Below, in pieces: positions 53,700 through 63,829 of a stretch of DNA of 64,000 nt. Within the stretch, counting starts at the first letter, position 1, and each line of letters begins with the position of its first letter. Origin of the DNA: an uncultured Opitutaceae bacterium (GTDB lineage Bacteria; Verrucomicrobiota; Verrucomicrobiia; Opitutales; Opitutaceae); the NCBI GenBank assembly GCA_951813085.1, contig OX638348.1, forward strand, positions 62,001-126,000, in the 5' to 3' direction. The notes under the pieces are model-generated. The model had not been told where the DNA came from. It made no database searches and worked only from the letters and a program-made list of their open reading frames with translations. The translations under genes were made by a program, and so were the position numbers.

Positions 53700-54969
53700 A
53701 TGAAGCGCTTTCTCTACCTGGCCTTTCTAGCGTGTTCCATCCTGCTGCAAGGCGCGCTTGCGGATACGCCGTCGCGTACTTGGTTCAAAGGCAATACGCA
53801 TACGCTTTGGTCCGATGGCGATGATCTGCCGGAGTCGGTTGCGGAATGGTACAAGCGAAATGGATACCACTTCCTCGTGCTGTCGGACCACAACATCCTT
53901 TCGAGAGGCGAGCGTTGGATTGAGCTGAGAGCGGACGAAGCGATCCCCGTCCTGCGCAAAGCGGAAAAATTATGGGGAGCCAACCACGTGCGTACGCGGT
54001 TTAGGGAAGGACAGAAGGAGCGTCGCCTGATGCCGCTTCCAGAAGTCCGGTCCCTGGTTGAGGAAGAGGGCTCCTTCCTATTGATCGAAGGTTTGGAAAT
54101 GACGACGAATCCAGGGGGCCTGTCGGTGCACACGAATCCTATGAATGTGAGTTCGCTCCTCAAGGTGGATAGGAATAGCGATCGGTCTGTTTCAGAGGAA
54201 CTCGCCGTGCAAGCGAGGCTGGTGGACAATCACTCTATGGAAACGGGGAACTCCGTCTTTTGGCAGGTGAATCATCCGAACTTCAAGTTTTCGATCACGA
54301 GCGAGCATCTGGTTAGCGAACACCGGATTGACGGGGTCGAGATTATGAATTCCAGCACTAATTGCTTCAATCTCGGCGATGGCTCTCGGCCGTCAGTGGA
54401 GCGGATCTGGGATATCGCCAATACGCTGCGGCTGAAGCGGGAACGGATTCCTCCCATTTACGGAACGGCCACCGATGACACTCACGACTATCACAAGGAA
54501 AACCCGGTTCTGAATGGCCCAGGTACGGCCTGGGTCATGGTCCGGAGCGATCGCCGAGGCAATGCGAATTGGCGAGTTCTACTCGACCACAGGAGTGATT
54601 CTGAAGACGCTGGCGTTCGATCCGATGGAGCGAACCCTTACGGTGGAGGTGGATGCAGAAGCGGGCGTGAACTACTCGATCGAATTCGAGGGATCCGAGA
54701 GGAATGTGTCGCTAGAGCACGAGCGCATACCGCCTGTCATCGACGAGAAGGGGATTGCCCATCCAGTGACGCCCCGCTATTTGGATGAGGGAATTGGCAT
54801 GACTTTCCAAAAAACGGATGGAGCCGCAGCGGTGTATCGAATGACGGGTGAGGAATTATTTGTTCGAGCGGTGGTGCACAGCGACGCGCCACCGTATTTT
54901 AAATACGATGACTTTAGCGACTATGAAAAGAAAGCATGGACTCAGCCGGTGGGCTGGAGACTGGACTAG
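53700..54969 (+). pseudogene. Secreted PHP-domain (polymerase/histidinol phosphatase fold) protein, one frameshift
   Basis: The ATG at 53700 starts a signal peptide (MKRFLYLAFLACSILLQGAL). The first frame has the PHP metal-binding blocks: WFKGNTHTLWSDGDDLPE, FLVLSDHNIL, LIEGLEMT, VHTNPMN and QVNHPNF, then YGTATDDTHDYHKE. At about 54550 it shifts, and the frame 54514-54969 continues with EAMRIGEFYSTTGVILKTLA and a beta-rich C-terminal domain. Joined length is about 422 residues. Secreted PHP proteins of this kind occur in Verrucomicrobiota and Planctomycetes; hydrolysis of phosphoesters is inferred from the conserved His/Asp. The shift may be a sequence error. Confidence 0.8.
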
Positions 54970-55669
54970 AGGGTTGATTGCCCGGTGTGTTGCGTTGGCC
55001 GTCTTCGCCCAATCATTCTCGGCGCTCGCCGAGGCTCCCTTGCAATTTCGATCCCTATTCGACGGCGAAACGCTGAATGGATGGGTGGATGTCAACACCA
55101 GCCCGGAAACGTGGTCGGTCAAGGATGGCGTCTTGATTTGCAGCGGATCGCCGATCGGCGTGATGCGTTCGGATCGCCAATACGAGAATTTCATTCTCGA
55201 GATCGAATGGATGCATCTCGAAGCGGGGGGCAATTCGGGCGTGTTCGTTTGGAGCGAAGGAGAAGTGACTGCCGCTAACCGGCTGCCCAGCGGTGTTGAA
55301 GTGCAAATGCTTGAGAACGATTACCCGAAGATCCATAATCGGGTTAAGGAGTATGTGAGCGGAGAGCTTTTCGGAGCGGGAACGGTTACGACGATCCCGG
55401 ATCATCCGCGCGGGAAACGCAGTTCCTCGGTGGAATACCGGTGCAAAGGGAAAGGCGAGTGGAACCATTATCTCGTGGTCTGCGTGGATGGGGTGGTCAA
55501 GCTGGCCATCAATGGTAAATTCGTGAACGGAGTCCGGGCGTCATCCGTGAAAAAGGGCTATCTTTGCCTCGAATCGGAGGGGGCGGAAATTCACTTCCGC
55601 AATATTCGAATAATGGAATTGCCCCCTGGATTCGCAAAGGCGTCGGAAATCGTTCCGCGGGTCGATTAG
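54923..55669 (+). CDS. Secreted DUF1080 protein
   Basis: The ATG at 54923 overlaps the end of the PHP gene by 47 bases; a TTG at 54973 is another possible start. The 248-residue product has a signal peptide ([21 protein letters not shown] region). The DUF1080 domain follows: [83 protein letters not shown] and [11 protein letters not shown]. It is the short single-domain form, unlike the two-domain protein at 4210. 3-Keto-glycoside hydrolysis or glycan binding is inferred from the family. Confidence 0.88.
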   Translation: MKRKHGLSRWAGDWTRGLIARCVALAVFAQSFSALAEAPLQFRSLFDGETLNGWVDVNTSPETWSVKDGVLICSGSPIGVMRSDRQYENFILEIEWMHLEAGGNSGVFVWSEGEVTAANRLPSGVEVQMLENDYPKIHNRVKEYVSGELFGAGTVTTIPDHPRGKRSSSVEYRCKGKGEWNHYLVVCVDGVVKLAINGKFVNGVRASSVKKGYLCLESEGAEIHFRNIRIMELPPGFAKASEIVPRVD

Positions 55670-55751
55670 GTCAGCCCCAGAAACTCGTTCTTTTCTTGGC
55701 ACAATCGCCGAATCGCGCTGGTCTAGTGTCGCTACCTCCGAGCTATTTGCC

Positions 55752-58547
55752 ATGCGCTTCCATCTCTATAAAACTCGTTTTCTCGACTTCGCATTGCTTG
55801 TGTCGAGGGGGCTGTTGGCGTGTTGCTTGCTATTATTGAGCGCTCCGCTTGGCCTGTCGGAAGATTACTTGGATTCCGAATCCGACTGGGAGGAGGGCTA
55901 TAGGGAGGCGCTGACGCTCCTAAGCCAGAGGGGTTCCGATAGCCTGAAGAAAGCCCCGAAGCTACTCAAGAAACTGGCGGTCGCGGGCCATGCGCGCTCC
56001 CAAAATACTCTGGGCACGCTGTATCGTTATGGTATCGGCGTCATTGAAAACGACAAGCAAGCGGTTCGATGGTTTACGGAAGCGGCGAACCAGTCGTATC
56101 CTTCCGCGATGCTGAGCCTGGCCGAATCCTACATGGAGGGATTGGGAACGGATAAAGACTATAGCCAAGCGCGGGCCTTGCTCGAACGCATAGTGGATCC
56201 GAAATCTAATTTTGAGGTGCGCGTTGAAGAATTCGCTTCGATGCGTAAAACGAAGTCGCGAGCTAGCTATTTATTGGGCGTGATCTACTCCAATGGATTC
56301 GAGGTGGATGTCGATATCCCTCGAGCCATCGAGCTCTTTGAAAAAGCGGCCCATACAGGAAATCAGGATGCAACCATGTATCTAGCGATCACGTACGCTG
56401 AAGGGAAGGAAGTCGAAAAGAGCGTGGAGAAAGCGAAAGAGTATTTCGAGCTGCTGAACCTTCAGTCCTCCGACGCATTGAGGCGTTCGCTCGATTCTGC
56501 CGTCTTGCCGGGGGATGATCAGTCGGAGGTTGAAAATTTGCGAGAGTATGGAGAAGTGATGCGCAATGCCATTTCCCAGACGATTCTCGAAATGCAAACG
56601 GACTTTGCAAAGCAAGTATTGTATTCAGAAGGTGAGGACTTCGATGCGAACTTCGCATTCGGGCTGCTTGAACTCGCTGCGAACGGTGGATACGCTGAAG
56701 CGAAATCGGAATTGGGCGTTCTGTACTACCGAGGCCTGGGCGTAGAGGAGGATAAGAAGAAGGCGGCTGCCTTGATCGCCGAAGCCGCGGAAGAAGGCTG
56801 GTTGATGGCGCAGTACAATTTGGCGGTGATGATCAGGGAAGGCATTTGGGAGGAAAGCGATTCCTCCACGCTCGTGGAATTGCTGGAGAGCGCCGCGGAT
56901 GAAGGCTTGTTGGCGGCCCAAATTTTGCTGGATGGGACGGGGAACGAAGGTGTTCTAAATTCCGAAGAAGCGAAAGATCTTTGCTTGGATTGGGTGGAAA
57001 GGGGCGATCCGCGCGCCTTGTACAGCTTGGCCCGTCGAAAGATGAATGGATGGATGGTGGAGCCAGAGCCAGATCACATGAAGCTCGTGCAGCTGTTTAA
57101 GCAATCGGCGGACGCGGGGTATTCGAGAGCGCAATACACGATGGGGATGCTCTATATGACCGGCGAGGAGGTGGATCAGAATATACAAACCGCATATTGG
57201 TGGCTCAAGAGCGCTGCCGCGCAGGACCATCCCATTGCCCTTCATCATATCGGGATTTGCTATGCCCAAGGAATCGGGGTCGAACCGGATATCGAGCAAG
57301 CCTTCCACTTCTTTTCTAAGAGCGCTGACTTGGGGCTGGACGCCGCCAAGAATAGCTTAGCGGTCTTCTACAATAATGGAATCCACGTAATCCAGAATGA
57401 ATGGAAGGCGAGCGAACTCTATTTGGAAGCGGCAGACGAAGGCGATCCGACTGCAGCCTTCAATATCGGGAATTGCTACCTGGATGGAAAGGGCGTGAAG
57501 CGCGATGTGGGCATGGGGATTGAATGGATCGCCCGGTCGGCGGAAAAAGGAAATTTAGCCGCGTGCAGCCAGCTATCTCGAATCTACGAAGAAGGATTGC
57601 TCGCCGACTTCGATGCCGTCGAGGTGGCTTACTGGAGAGAGAAAGCAGCGGAATTGGGGAATCGGTATTCCATGAAGCGAACGGCGTTGAACTATTTCTA
57701 TGGAAAAGGAATTCCAAGAAATCGAGGGAAGGCGCTATTTTGGATATCTGAATTTCTGAATAGCAATGGACCGATGGATACATCGAACCTGACCTTGGAG
57801 GGAGAGTTTGAGGACTTCTCGGAAATCCAAAATCTGCTTCCTCAAGACTATTCCGCTCTGGTGGTATACGCCGATCTGGTGGCGGACAGCGAGTGGTCCG
57901 GCTACGATTCGGAAGAAGCCTATCGGATCTTGGATAGGCTAGCAGGCAAAGGATTTTACGGGGCGCGCTTTCGTTTGGCTGCACTGCATGAAGCGGGGGG
58001 ATTCCCTAAAGCGAACCCTAAAAAGGCGTACAGTTTGTACCGTTCGCTTTACGAAGAGAATCGAAATTCGGATCTGGAAGTGAAACGCTCACTTGCGGGT
58101 CAGGCGGCATACCAAATGAATCTATGCCTGTCGAAGGGAGTGGGTATCCGCTCAAATGAGGCGAAAGCGGACCGGATGCTGGAGGAATCGGCTTTGCTTG
58201 GGTATTTCGAATCCCAATACGAATTGGGAAAACGATTGGTTTCCAGTCCTTCGAACGATGCAGATCTGGAACAGGGCGTTAGTTGGCTTATCCTAGCCGC
58301 AAACCAAGGACATGATGCGTCGCACGTTGAACTGGCTAAACTAAACTTGGAACGACCGATTAGGTCTCTGGACCAGGATACGATTATCGCCTGGTTGAAG
58401 GACTTGGTGGATGCGGGCTCAGGCGAGGCTCGAGCCCTGCTGAAGAAGTACGGCGTTGACTACAAGAATCCCAAGCGGGAGCCTAGCAGTCCGATTCATC
58501 GAGAGAAGAAAGAGACCGATCCTTATTTGCCGATCGAAGCGGCTTGA
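55752..58547 (+). CDS. Large Sel1-repeat (TPR-like) protein, 931 aa
   Basis: An exported protein (signal peptide to GLSED, about residue 37) consisting almost wholly of Sel1-like repeats, for example [99 protein letters not shown] and [17 protein letters not shown]. More than a dozen units build an elongated superhelix for protein-protein contact. The last 40 residues are charged and non-repeated. Partner unknown. It is convergent with the kinase-like genes, with only ten bases between stops. Confidence 0.9.
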   Translation: MRFHLYKTRFLDFALLVSRGLLACCLLLLSAPLGLSEDYLDSESDWEEGYREALTLLSQRGSDSLKKAPKLLKKLAVAGHARSQNTLGTLYRYGIGVIENDKQAVRWFTEAANQSYPSAMLSLAESYMEGLGTDKDYSQARALLERIVDPKSNFEVRVEEFASMRKTKSRASYLLGVIYSNGFEVDVDIPRAIELFEKAAHTGNQDATMYLAITYAEGKEVEKSVEKAKEYFELLNLQSSDALRRSLDSAVLPGDDQSEVENLREYGEVMRNAISQTILEMQTDFAKQVLYSEGEDFDANFAFGLLELAANGGYAEAKSELGVLYYRGLGVEEDKKKAAALIAEAAEEGWLMAQYNLAVMIREGIWEESDSSTLVELLESAADEGLLAAQILLDGTGNEGVLNSEEAKDLCLDWVERGDPRALYSLARRKMNGWMVEPEPDHMKLVQLFKQSADAGYSRAQYTMGMLYMTGEEVDQNIQTAYWWLKSAAAQDHPIALHHIGICYAQGIGVEPDIEQAFHFFSKSADLGLDAAKNSLAVFYNNGIHVIQNEWKASELYLEAADEGDPTAAFNIGNCYLDGKGVKRDVGMGIEWIARSAEKGNLAACSQLSRIYEEGLLADFDAVEVAYWREKAAELGNRYSMKRTALNYFYGKGIPRNRGKALFWISEFLNSNGPMDTSNLTLEGEFEDFSEIQNLLPQDYSALVVYADLVADSEWSGYDSEEAYRILDRLAGKGFYGARFRLAALHEAGGFPKANPKKAYSLYRSLYEENRNSDLEVKRSLAGQAAYQMNLCLSKGVGIRSNEAKADRMLEESALLGYFESQYELGKRLVSSPSNDADLEQGVSWLILAANQGHDASHVELAKLNLERPIRSLDQDTIIAWLKDLVDAGSGEARALLKKYGVDYKNPKREPSSPIHREKKETDPYLPIEAA

Positions 58548-58557
58548 GCGCTCCTGG

Positions 58558-59364
58558 CTATACTTCCTCCGGGATGTATCGGTAGCGCATGCGAAGTTCC
58601 GTATCGGACGGCATGTCGACGTCGATCTTGCGATCCAATGCCGACGCGATCCGGTTGTTCTGGCTCTCGTCTAGCTCTCCGTAAGCAAGTGGCTTTCCGC
58701 TGGAATCCACGGCGAAGGTGATGTGCTCGTCTTTCCGGTAGACGCGAAGTTTCACGTTTCCTTCCTGCCACTGGTAGATCGCGATCTCCAGCAAGTTGCT
58801 CAAAACACTTTCGAGGAGCTCTTCGTCAACTTCGATATCGATATCCTCGTCGAACTCGGCATCCACCTTAATCTTTTCCACTTCGTTGGCGTAGTCTCCC
58901 ACCAACTCGAATACCAGCGCCTGAAGAGCGGATAGAGAATCGGGATCGATCTCTTGAGTCTCCGCTTCTATCGCTTCAGGCTTTGGAGCGCTCTCGCTTT
59001 CCGAGTCGAACGGTAGCTCGTCGATCGATTCTGTATCGATGACGACGGGCTCTTCCGGAGCGTCGTCGCTTTCAGATTCGATCGCTTCTTCTTCTGAAGT
59101 GGGGGCTAGCGCAAACACCTCGGTGTCGCTCTCTGGGACTTCTTCGTCGTTTGGAGTGGCTTCGCTTTCCGGTTCAGTCTCGGAAACGGCGCCGGAGTCT
59201 TCCTCGGACGCCTCTTGCCCCTCTACGTTTTCGCCGATAAGCGTTTCGCTGTATTCTGAGGCTTCGGACGCTTCCTCGAATTCTTCAGCTTCATCCAGCT
59301 CGCTTTCCAGAGGTACTTCGATGGGGAGGATACCTTCGGGCTCAACCGTTTCGAGAAGGACGCA
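58558..59364 (-). CDS. C-terminal half of a histidine-kinase-like protein: acidic linker and degenerate HATPase domain
   Basis: The frame runs from the codon after the TAA at 59365; its first standard start is GTG at 59118. It encodes about 80 residues of very acidic linker (ELDEAEEFEEASEASEYSET...), more acidic sequence, then a helix-beta domain resembling HATPase_c: DEELLESVLSNLLEIAIYQW aligns with the N box but lacks the second Asn, and ITFAVDSSGKPL aligns with the G1 box but lacks DxGxG. ATP binding is unlikely. It is in the same frame as the upstream 59365-60051 gene, so the two may be one gene with an in-frame stop, or may be TAATG-coupled with an indel. Confidence 0.6.
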   Translation of the reverse strand, partial: CVLLETVEPEGILPIEVPLESELDEAEEFEEASEASEYSETLIGENVEGQEASEEDSGAVSETEPESEATPNDEEVPESDTEVFALAPTSEEEAIESESDDAPEEPVVIDTESIDELPFDSESESAPKPEAIEAETQEIDPDSLSALQALVFELVGDYANEVEKIKVDAEFDEDIDIEVDEELLESVLSNLLEIAIYQWQEGNVKLRVYRKDEHITFAVDSSGKPLAYGELDESQNNRIASALDRKIDVDMPSDTELRMRYRYIPEEV

Positions 59365-60051
59365 TTACAGATCGCTCCAATTGTCCTGTAGGCGTTTCGT
59401 AAGCTCGTTGATCAGAGTGGTAGGCGTCTCGATCTTGTTCAGTAGATTCGGGATCCAAATGGCTCGGGCAGAAGCTTCTGAGACAGCGCGCTCCACCTGA
59501 GAGTAGATTTCTTCCGTACGTCGCTTCACTTCGCGACCCACCTTGGTCTTCCGCTCGGTTTCCAAGGCGGTCTCAAGGACTTCGTTGGCTGCGGATAGGG
59601 ACTGGGACTCGACGCGGAGCTTTTTCTGGATGCGGTCCAGCTCACCGATCTCGCCTGCCTGGCGATCGTTCTTGGACTGGGCGGCCTCGCAGTCGTTCCG
59701 AGTTTTCTTGAGCTCTTTTTCAAAGCGGTCTCGTTCGTCACGAACGTCCGCTACTTTCTGGTCGTGCGAGTCGATGTATCCTTTGATAGCGATCTCCTCC
59801 TTGCTGCGGCTTCTGGCGCAGAGATTGTAGGCGTTGGACTCGCCTTCGCGTATGTGTTCGGCGAGGGCGTTGAGCGGCTTCGCGATCGTTGCGTTCAACC
59901 AAACGTAGGCGAGGTAGAGCGAGAGGGCGAGAATGCCGGAAATGGGTAGCCAAAGCAGGTCCGGGGCGAGCCGATCGCGTTGGCCACCGCCGTTTTGCCG
60001 CCTTCCGCAAGTTGCCAGGGAATGCTTAATTTGGTTTTGAATTTCTTTCAC
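59365..60051 (-). CDS. N-terminal half of a histidine-kinase-like protein: membrane helix, coiled coil, degenerate H box
   Basis: A 228-codon frame (GTG start at 60051; true start uncertain). One membrane helix (LLWLPISGILALSLYLAYVW, residues about 33-53) is followed by a HAMP-like segment (KPLNALAEHIREGESNAYNL), a long coiled coil (residues about 95-190) and a final helix W199-I-P-N-L-L-N-K-I-E-T-P-T. The latter aligns with the kinase H box F-L-A-N-L-S-H-E-L-R-T-P-L, with the phosphorylated His replaced by Asn205. The domain order is that of a sensor kinase without the key catalytic residue. It ends in TAA immediately before the acidic C-terminal part in the same frame. Confidence 0.6.
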   Translation of the reverse strand: MKEIQNQIKHSLATCGRRQNGGGQRDRLAPDLLWLPISGILALSLYLAYVWLNATIAKPLNALAEHIREGESNAYNLCARSRSKEEIAIKGYIDSHDQKVADVRDERDRFEKELKKTRNDCEAAQSKNDRQAGEIGELDRIQKKLRVESQSLSAANEVLETALETERKTKVGREVKRRTEEIYSQVERAVSEASARAIWIPNLLNKIETPTTLINELTKRLQDNWSDL

Positions 60052-60270
60052 GTCGAATACCGCGGTTATTTGGATGAATTCCGTCTGGATTCAATCGTCA
60101 CGAACGAATCGAACTGTATCGCTGTTCGCGAACGACCGAGGAAGAAACGGAGAACGGCTCAAGGTTGCGGCAATCCCTCAAGAAGCCTAGAGGACGCCCT
60201 CTATCGAGTAACCGAGGAATCCGACCAAATTCGAGAGATCGATCCTCTAGGAAGATTCCTCGTCTTTAGG

Positions 60271-60654
60271 CTATCTGAAAACGAACCATTTCTGGCCGAT
60301 AAAATTCCAGCAGGCCCAAGCGAACGTCGCTACGAGAAATGCTGGCTTGGACGAGTGGTCCAGATCGATCGTCGCGTCATACACGTAGCTGTTCAAGATC
60401 CAGCCGGCGAGGTAGACGATGGCGAATCGAATCGGCTCGCTCGTCCGGAAAACGCGGTGCCGGAACGTAAAGTGCTTGTGAGCGAAAAACCCCCAGACTG
60501 AAATGCAACCGAAACTGATTCTCTTGGCCCAGGAGCCGTCCATCTCGAAGGTCTCGGATAGCAGCAAATAGACACCCGCATCGATTGCGAAAGCAATGCC
60601 GCTCACTACGATGAATCGTAGAATTTCAGGGACAAGTTTGCGGCCATCGAGCAT
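60271..60654 (-). CDS. GtrA-family membrane protein
   Basis: The ATG at 60654 (MLDGRKLVPEILRFIVVSGI) is preferred; the frame is open to 60714 with non-family residues. The 127-residue protein has four helices with the GtrA layout: FIVVSGIAFAIDAGVYLLL, RISFGCISVWGFFAHKHFTF, FAIVYLAGWILNSYVYD and VATFAWACWNFIGQKWFVF, ending at the conserved FxF. GtrA-type proteins are thought to flip or help move lipid-linked sugars in envelope polysaccharide synthesis. No glycosyltransferase partner is adjacent. The 219 bases between this gene and the kinase-like gene hold nothing recognised. Confidence 0.85.
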   Translation of the reverse strand: MLDGRKLVPEILRFIVVSGIAFAIDAGVYLLLSETFEMDGSWAKRISFGCISVWGFFAHKHFTFRHRVFRTSEPIRFAIVYLAGWILNSYVYDATIDLDHSSKPAFLVATFAWACWNFIGQKWFVFR

Positions 60655-60853
60655 GGGAATGGAGGAAAGGATGTCTGGAGGGGTGAGGAAGAAGAGGGCG
60701 TGGCGGAGACGCAATTATTTTCTCCCATGAACGAAGACTGGGTTTGCTTGGTTACTGGCAGTGTTCTCCGCCCGCGGATTATAGACTTGCGACGGGGCGG
60801 GCGGGATGGACAATCCGAGCTCCTTCGAATAATCCGATTTCTGAGAAAGCGAT

Positions 60854-61399
60854 ATGAGCCAAAAAATTCTAATAGTCACGGGCGACGGCGGTGAAAGCTA
60901 TGAAGTGCTTTACGCCTTGCACCGCTTTCAAGAGGCGAATTTCGTCACGGAGATAGCGGCTCCGAGCAAGCGTCCGTTGAATCTCGTGCTGCATGATTTC
61001 GCCCCAGGCTGGGACACCTATGTTGAGAAGCCGGGCTATGTCGCCGAGTCGAACCTCACCTTTCCCGAGGTCGTCGTGGACGACTACTTCGCGGTCATGC
61101 TAATCGGCGGACGCGCGCCTGAGTACCTGAGGAACGACCCCAAGGTGCTTGAAATCGTTCGTGAGTTTCACGCGAAAGGGAAGTGGATCTATAGCGTCTG
61201 CCACGGTATACAAATTTTGGCGACAGCGGGGCTTCTCGGTGATTCCAAGATTACTTGTTATGAGCATTGCCGCCCCGAGGCCGAAGCCGCCGGCGGGACT
61301 TGGATGAAGGATGAGGCGACAATCGATGGCAAGATCATCAGCGCCCAGACTTGGCTGTCGCATCCCGATTTCTACCGTCTCATTTTCGAGAACATGTAG
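60854..61399 (+). CDS. DJ-1/PfpI-family protein
   Basis: A 181-residue single-domain protein: KILIVTGDGGESYEVLYALH, then a parallel beta sheet, VMLIGGRAPEYLRND, and the nucleophile elbow YSVCHGIQILATAGLL with Cys followed by His. The acidic partner could be Glu14. The family includes protein deglycase-like and chaperone enzymes and intracellular proteases. The C terminus (AQTWLSHPDFYRLIFENM) matches the family. It is a single gene, divergent from gtrA. Confidence 0.92.
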   Translation: MSQKILIVTGDGGESYEVLYALHRFQEANFVTEIAAPSKRPLNLVLHDFAPGWDTYVEKPGYVAESNLTFPEVVVDDYFAVMLIGGRAPEYLRNDPKVLEIVREFHAKGKWIYSVCHGIQILATAGLLGDSKITCYEHCRPEAEAAGGTWMKDEATIDGKIISAQTWLSHPDFYRLIFENM

Positions 61400-61438
61400 G
61401 CCGAGAAAGACGGTTGGCGCCGTCTAGTCAATACGGGC

Positions 61439-61786
61439 CTATGAGCGGCTGGGTTCGGGCGCGTCGTCGTTGGAGTCGGCGCCCTCCGCCTCTTCTTCCG
61501 ATTCAAAGGGCATGCCCTCGTATCGATAGTCGGAAATGCTGCGTTGATAGCGTCGGGCCGGCTTGAAGAAGCGGCCGGCCAATCCACCAAATACAATGCC
61601 AAAAGCGGAGCCGATCCCGAGACTCGCTACGGGATCGGCTCCGCTCTTGGAAGCGGCCACCACGCCGATTCCAATGCCGATGATCAGGCCGAAGTTCATA
61701 CTGATCGGCGCATCCATCTTGCGCCGTTTCCGGGAGAACCGCTCCTTCGAGCGATCCGACATGCGAACTATAAGCAGATCATCCAT
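61439..61786 (-). CDS. Small glycine-rich membrane protein
   Basis: A 115-codon frame, with MSDRSKERFSRKRRKMDA at 61762 as an alternative start. A basic N terminus precedes two hydrophobic Gly-rich helices (MNFGLIIGIGIGVVAASKSG and VASLGIGSAFGIVFGGLAG) and an acidic C terminus (ESEEEAEGADSNDD). The helices have GxxxG-like packing and resemble Gly-zipper proteins. No known family was recognised, and the function is unknown. It is convergent with the DJ-1 gene. Confidence 0.6.
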   Translation of the reverse strand: MDDLLIVRMSDRSKERFSRKRRKMDAPISMNFGLIIGIGIGVVAASKSGADPVASLGIGSAFGIVFGGLAGRFFKPARRYQRSISDYRYEGMPFESEEEAEGADSNDDAPEPSRS

Positions 61787-61995
61787 CTAACAATATATTT
61801 ACAATAGCGCGCTGCGTTGAAATGTCCATCGGGGAATGGCCCTTCTCGCGAGTCAGGTTTTTTCGCAGGTAGGGTTACGGGCCATGACATTTCTCTGACA
61901 TTCTTTTTGCGTCGCGATGACAACTGGGGCGTGGGAACGCGCTTTAATGCCGGTCATCGCCCAATGGTTGGGCTCAAATTGAAGAAGGGAAAATT

Positions 61996-63135
61996 ATGAA
62001 AGCAAAAATAGCACTAGCAGTTGGAATCGCATTGCTGAGCGTGTTCTCAGCCAATGCTTCGAGGGGCGATGCCGTTGGGGTCGCCGCGGATCTGGACCAT
62101 AAGGTCCTCAAAGCGAATGACACGGGGTCGGTTTACTTGAAGGTGAGCCTGAAGCCCCACGATCGAGCGAGTCGCGTGTCCCGGTCAGTTTAGCGATTGT
62201 CTTGGATCGCTCGGGATCTATGTCGGGCGAAAAATTGGAGACGGCGAAGCAAGCGGTCATTCAGGCCATTGGTCGATTGAGGGACCGGGACCGGATCGCT
62301 CTCATCACCTATGATAGCTCGGCGCGAATTGAGATACCGTTGCGGAAGGTAGGGTCTCTCGAAGACGCGATCGCCCGAATTTCAAGGATTCAACCTAGCG
62401 GTAATACCGCGATATACGAAGCTGTAAATCTGGCTGCTTCCCAATTGAGGAGAGAAGAGAACCGCAATGTATTTCGACGCGTGCTGCTCCTATCGGATGG
62501 TCTTGCCAATGTAGGTCCAAGCGATCCGAGCGATTTTTCCCGATTGGGACGCGCTTTGATGGGGGGAAGGCATCAGCGTATCCACCATTGGTTTGGGAAC
62601 GGATTACAATGAGGACTTGATGGCCGGGCTCTCCCGAGCAGGCGAAGGAAACACGTATTTTGCGGAAAACTACCGGGACTTGCCCAAGATCTTCGATTCG
62701 GAAATGGGAGATACGACTTCCGTCATCGCTCAAAATGCTACCGTCGAAATCGAATGCTTTGAAGGGTTCAAGCCCAAACGTTTCCTAGGGCGCGAAGGAA
62801 AGATCATTGGCAACAAGGCGATATTCGGAGTCCCGCAGCTCTTCCTGGGGCAAGAGAAATTCGGTCTCTTGGAGCTTGATTACAGCGCCCGGGACCAAGG
62901 CGAATTCGTGATTGTGAAGATTTGCGACAAGGGTCCCGGCTTGCCGCTCGATCGAGTGGACGCCTTGTTCAAGCCCTTTGAGCGTGGTGACAAGTCACTC
63001 GTGAGCGAAAAGAGCGGCTTCGGTCTAGGGCTGAGCATCGCCCGAGGGCTGGCTACGGAAATGGGGGGATTCTTGAACTACCGGAATGAAGCGGGCGGCG
63101 CTTGTTTCGAAATCGGTCTGAACGCGCGACGATAG
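61996..63135 (+). pseudogene. Chimera of an exported VWA-domain protein and a histidine-kinase ATPase domain, two frameshifts
   Basis: A signal peptide (MKAKIALAVGIALLSVFSANA) and beta-rich lead are followed, after a shift near 62170, by a VWA domain with an intact MIDAS (LAIVLDRSGSMSG, GNTAIYEAVN, LLLSDGLANVG). A second shift lies in a run of six G at 62561-62566; five G restore MGEGISVSTIGLGTDYNED. VWA C-terminal sequence runs to LGQEKFGLLELDYSA, then changes without a break (near 62885-62905) into a kinase HATPase half: ICDKGPGLP (G1) and KSGFGLGLSIARGLATEMGG (G2). The phosphoacceptor domain, N box and membrane helix are missing. A deletion or misassembly probably joined two genes. Confidence 0.75.
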
Positions 63136-63137
63136 CG

Positions 63138-63829
63138 ATGGCGAGGATACTGATAGCAGAGGACGATCCCAATATCCGAATGGGTCTTGTAGATACGCAG
63201 AGAGCGAAGGCTATACGGTTGCGGCCGCTTCCGATGGCGCTCAAGCGCTTCAGCTATTCGCTCAGGATACTTACGACTTGGCCCTGCTCGATGTGATGAT
63301 GCCTAAGCGGGATGGCTATGCGGTGTGCCAGGAAATTCGGCGTCAGAGCCAGCGAATCGCCATACTCATCTTGACGGCGAAAGGACAGGAGATCGACAAG
63401 GTGCTTGGACTGAAGCTGGGCGCCGATGGCTACATAACGAAGCCTTTCGGCATCCAGGAATTGCTCGCCCGGGTTGAAGCGGCTTTGAGGCGATCCCAGA
63501 CGGTAACCGAGCCCGAAAATGAACAAACGCTTCCGGACACGCTAGAATTCGAGGGGTTCTCAGTGGCGCGCAAGGCCTATGAGGCGAGCGCGTCTGCGGG
63601 AACGGTGGCTCTCTCCACGCGGGAAATGAAGCTTCTGGAAACCTTTTACCAGCGTCCGGGAGAGGCGCTTTCAAGAGACTCTCTTCTGAATATCGCTTGG
63701 GGCATCGAGTACTATGGGACCACCCGAACGCTCGATCAGCATATTGCCCAGCTCCGGAAAAAATTGGCGTCCATCGGTGTAGAGAGTTTCCTGAAAACGG
63801 TTCACGGGGTGGGCTACCGCTATCGATAG
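63138..63829 (+). pseudogene. OmpR-family response regulator, one frameshift in the receiver
   Basis: The ATG at 63138 is two bases after the kinase-domain stop, the classic kinase/regulator spacing. The first frame has MARILIAEDDPNIRMGLV with the acidic pair. A shift near 63190 leads to ESEGYTVAAASDGAQALQLF, then LALLDVMMPKRDGY with the phosphoacceptor Asp, ILTAKG, GADGYITKPFG and the winged helix (STREMKLLETFYQRPGEALS, then TLDQHIAQLRKKL and FLKTVHGVGYRYR). Joined length is 230 residues, normal for OmpR/PhoB types. Its cognate kinase is probably the gene whose 3' end is fused to the VWA gene upstream. Confidence 0.85.

Noticed and set aside
59980-60501. A 173-codon plus-strand frame opposite gtrA and the kinase-like gene
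   Set aside because: It crosses the antisense of GtrA helices and the start of the kinase-like gene and has no domain of its own.
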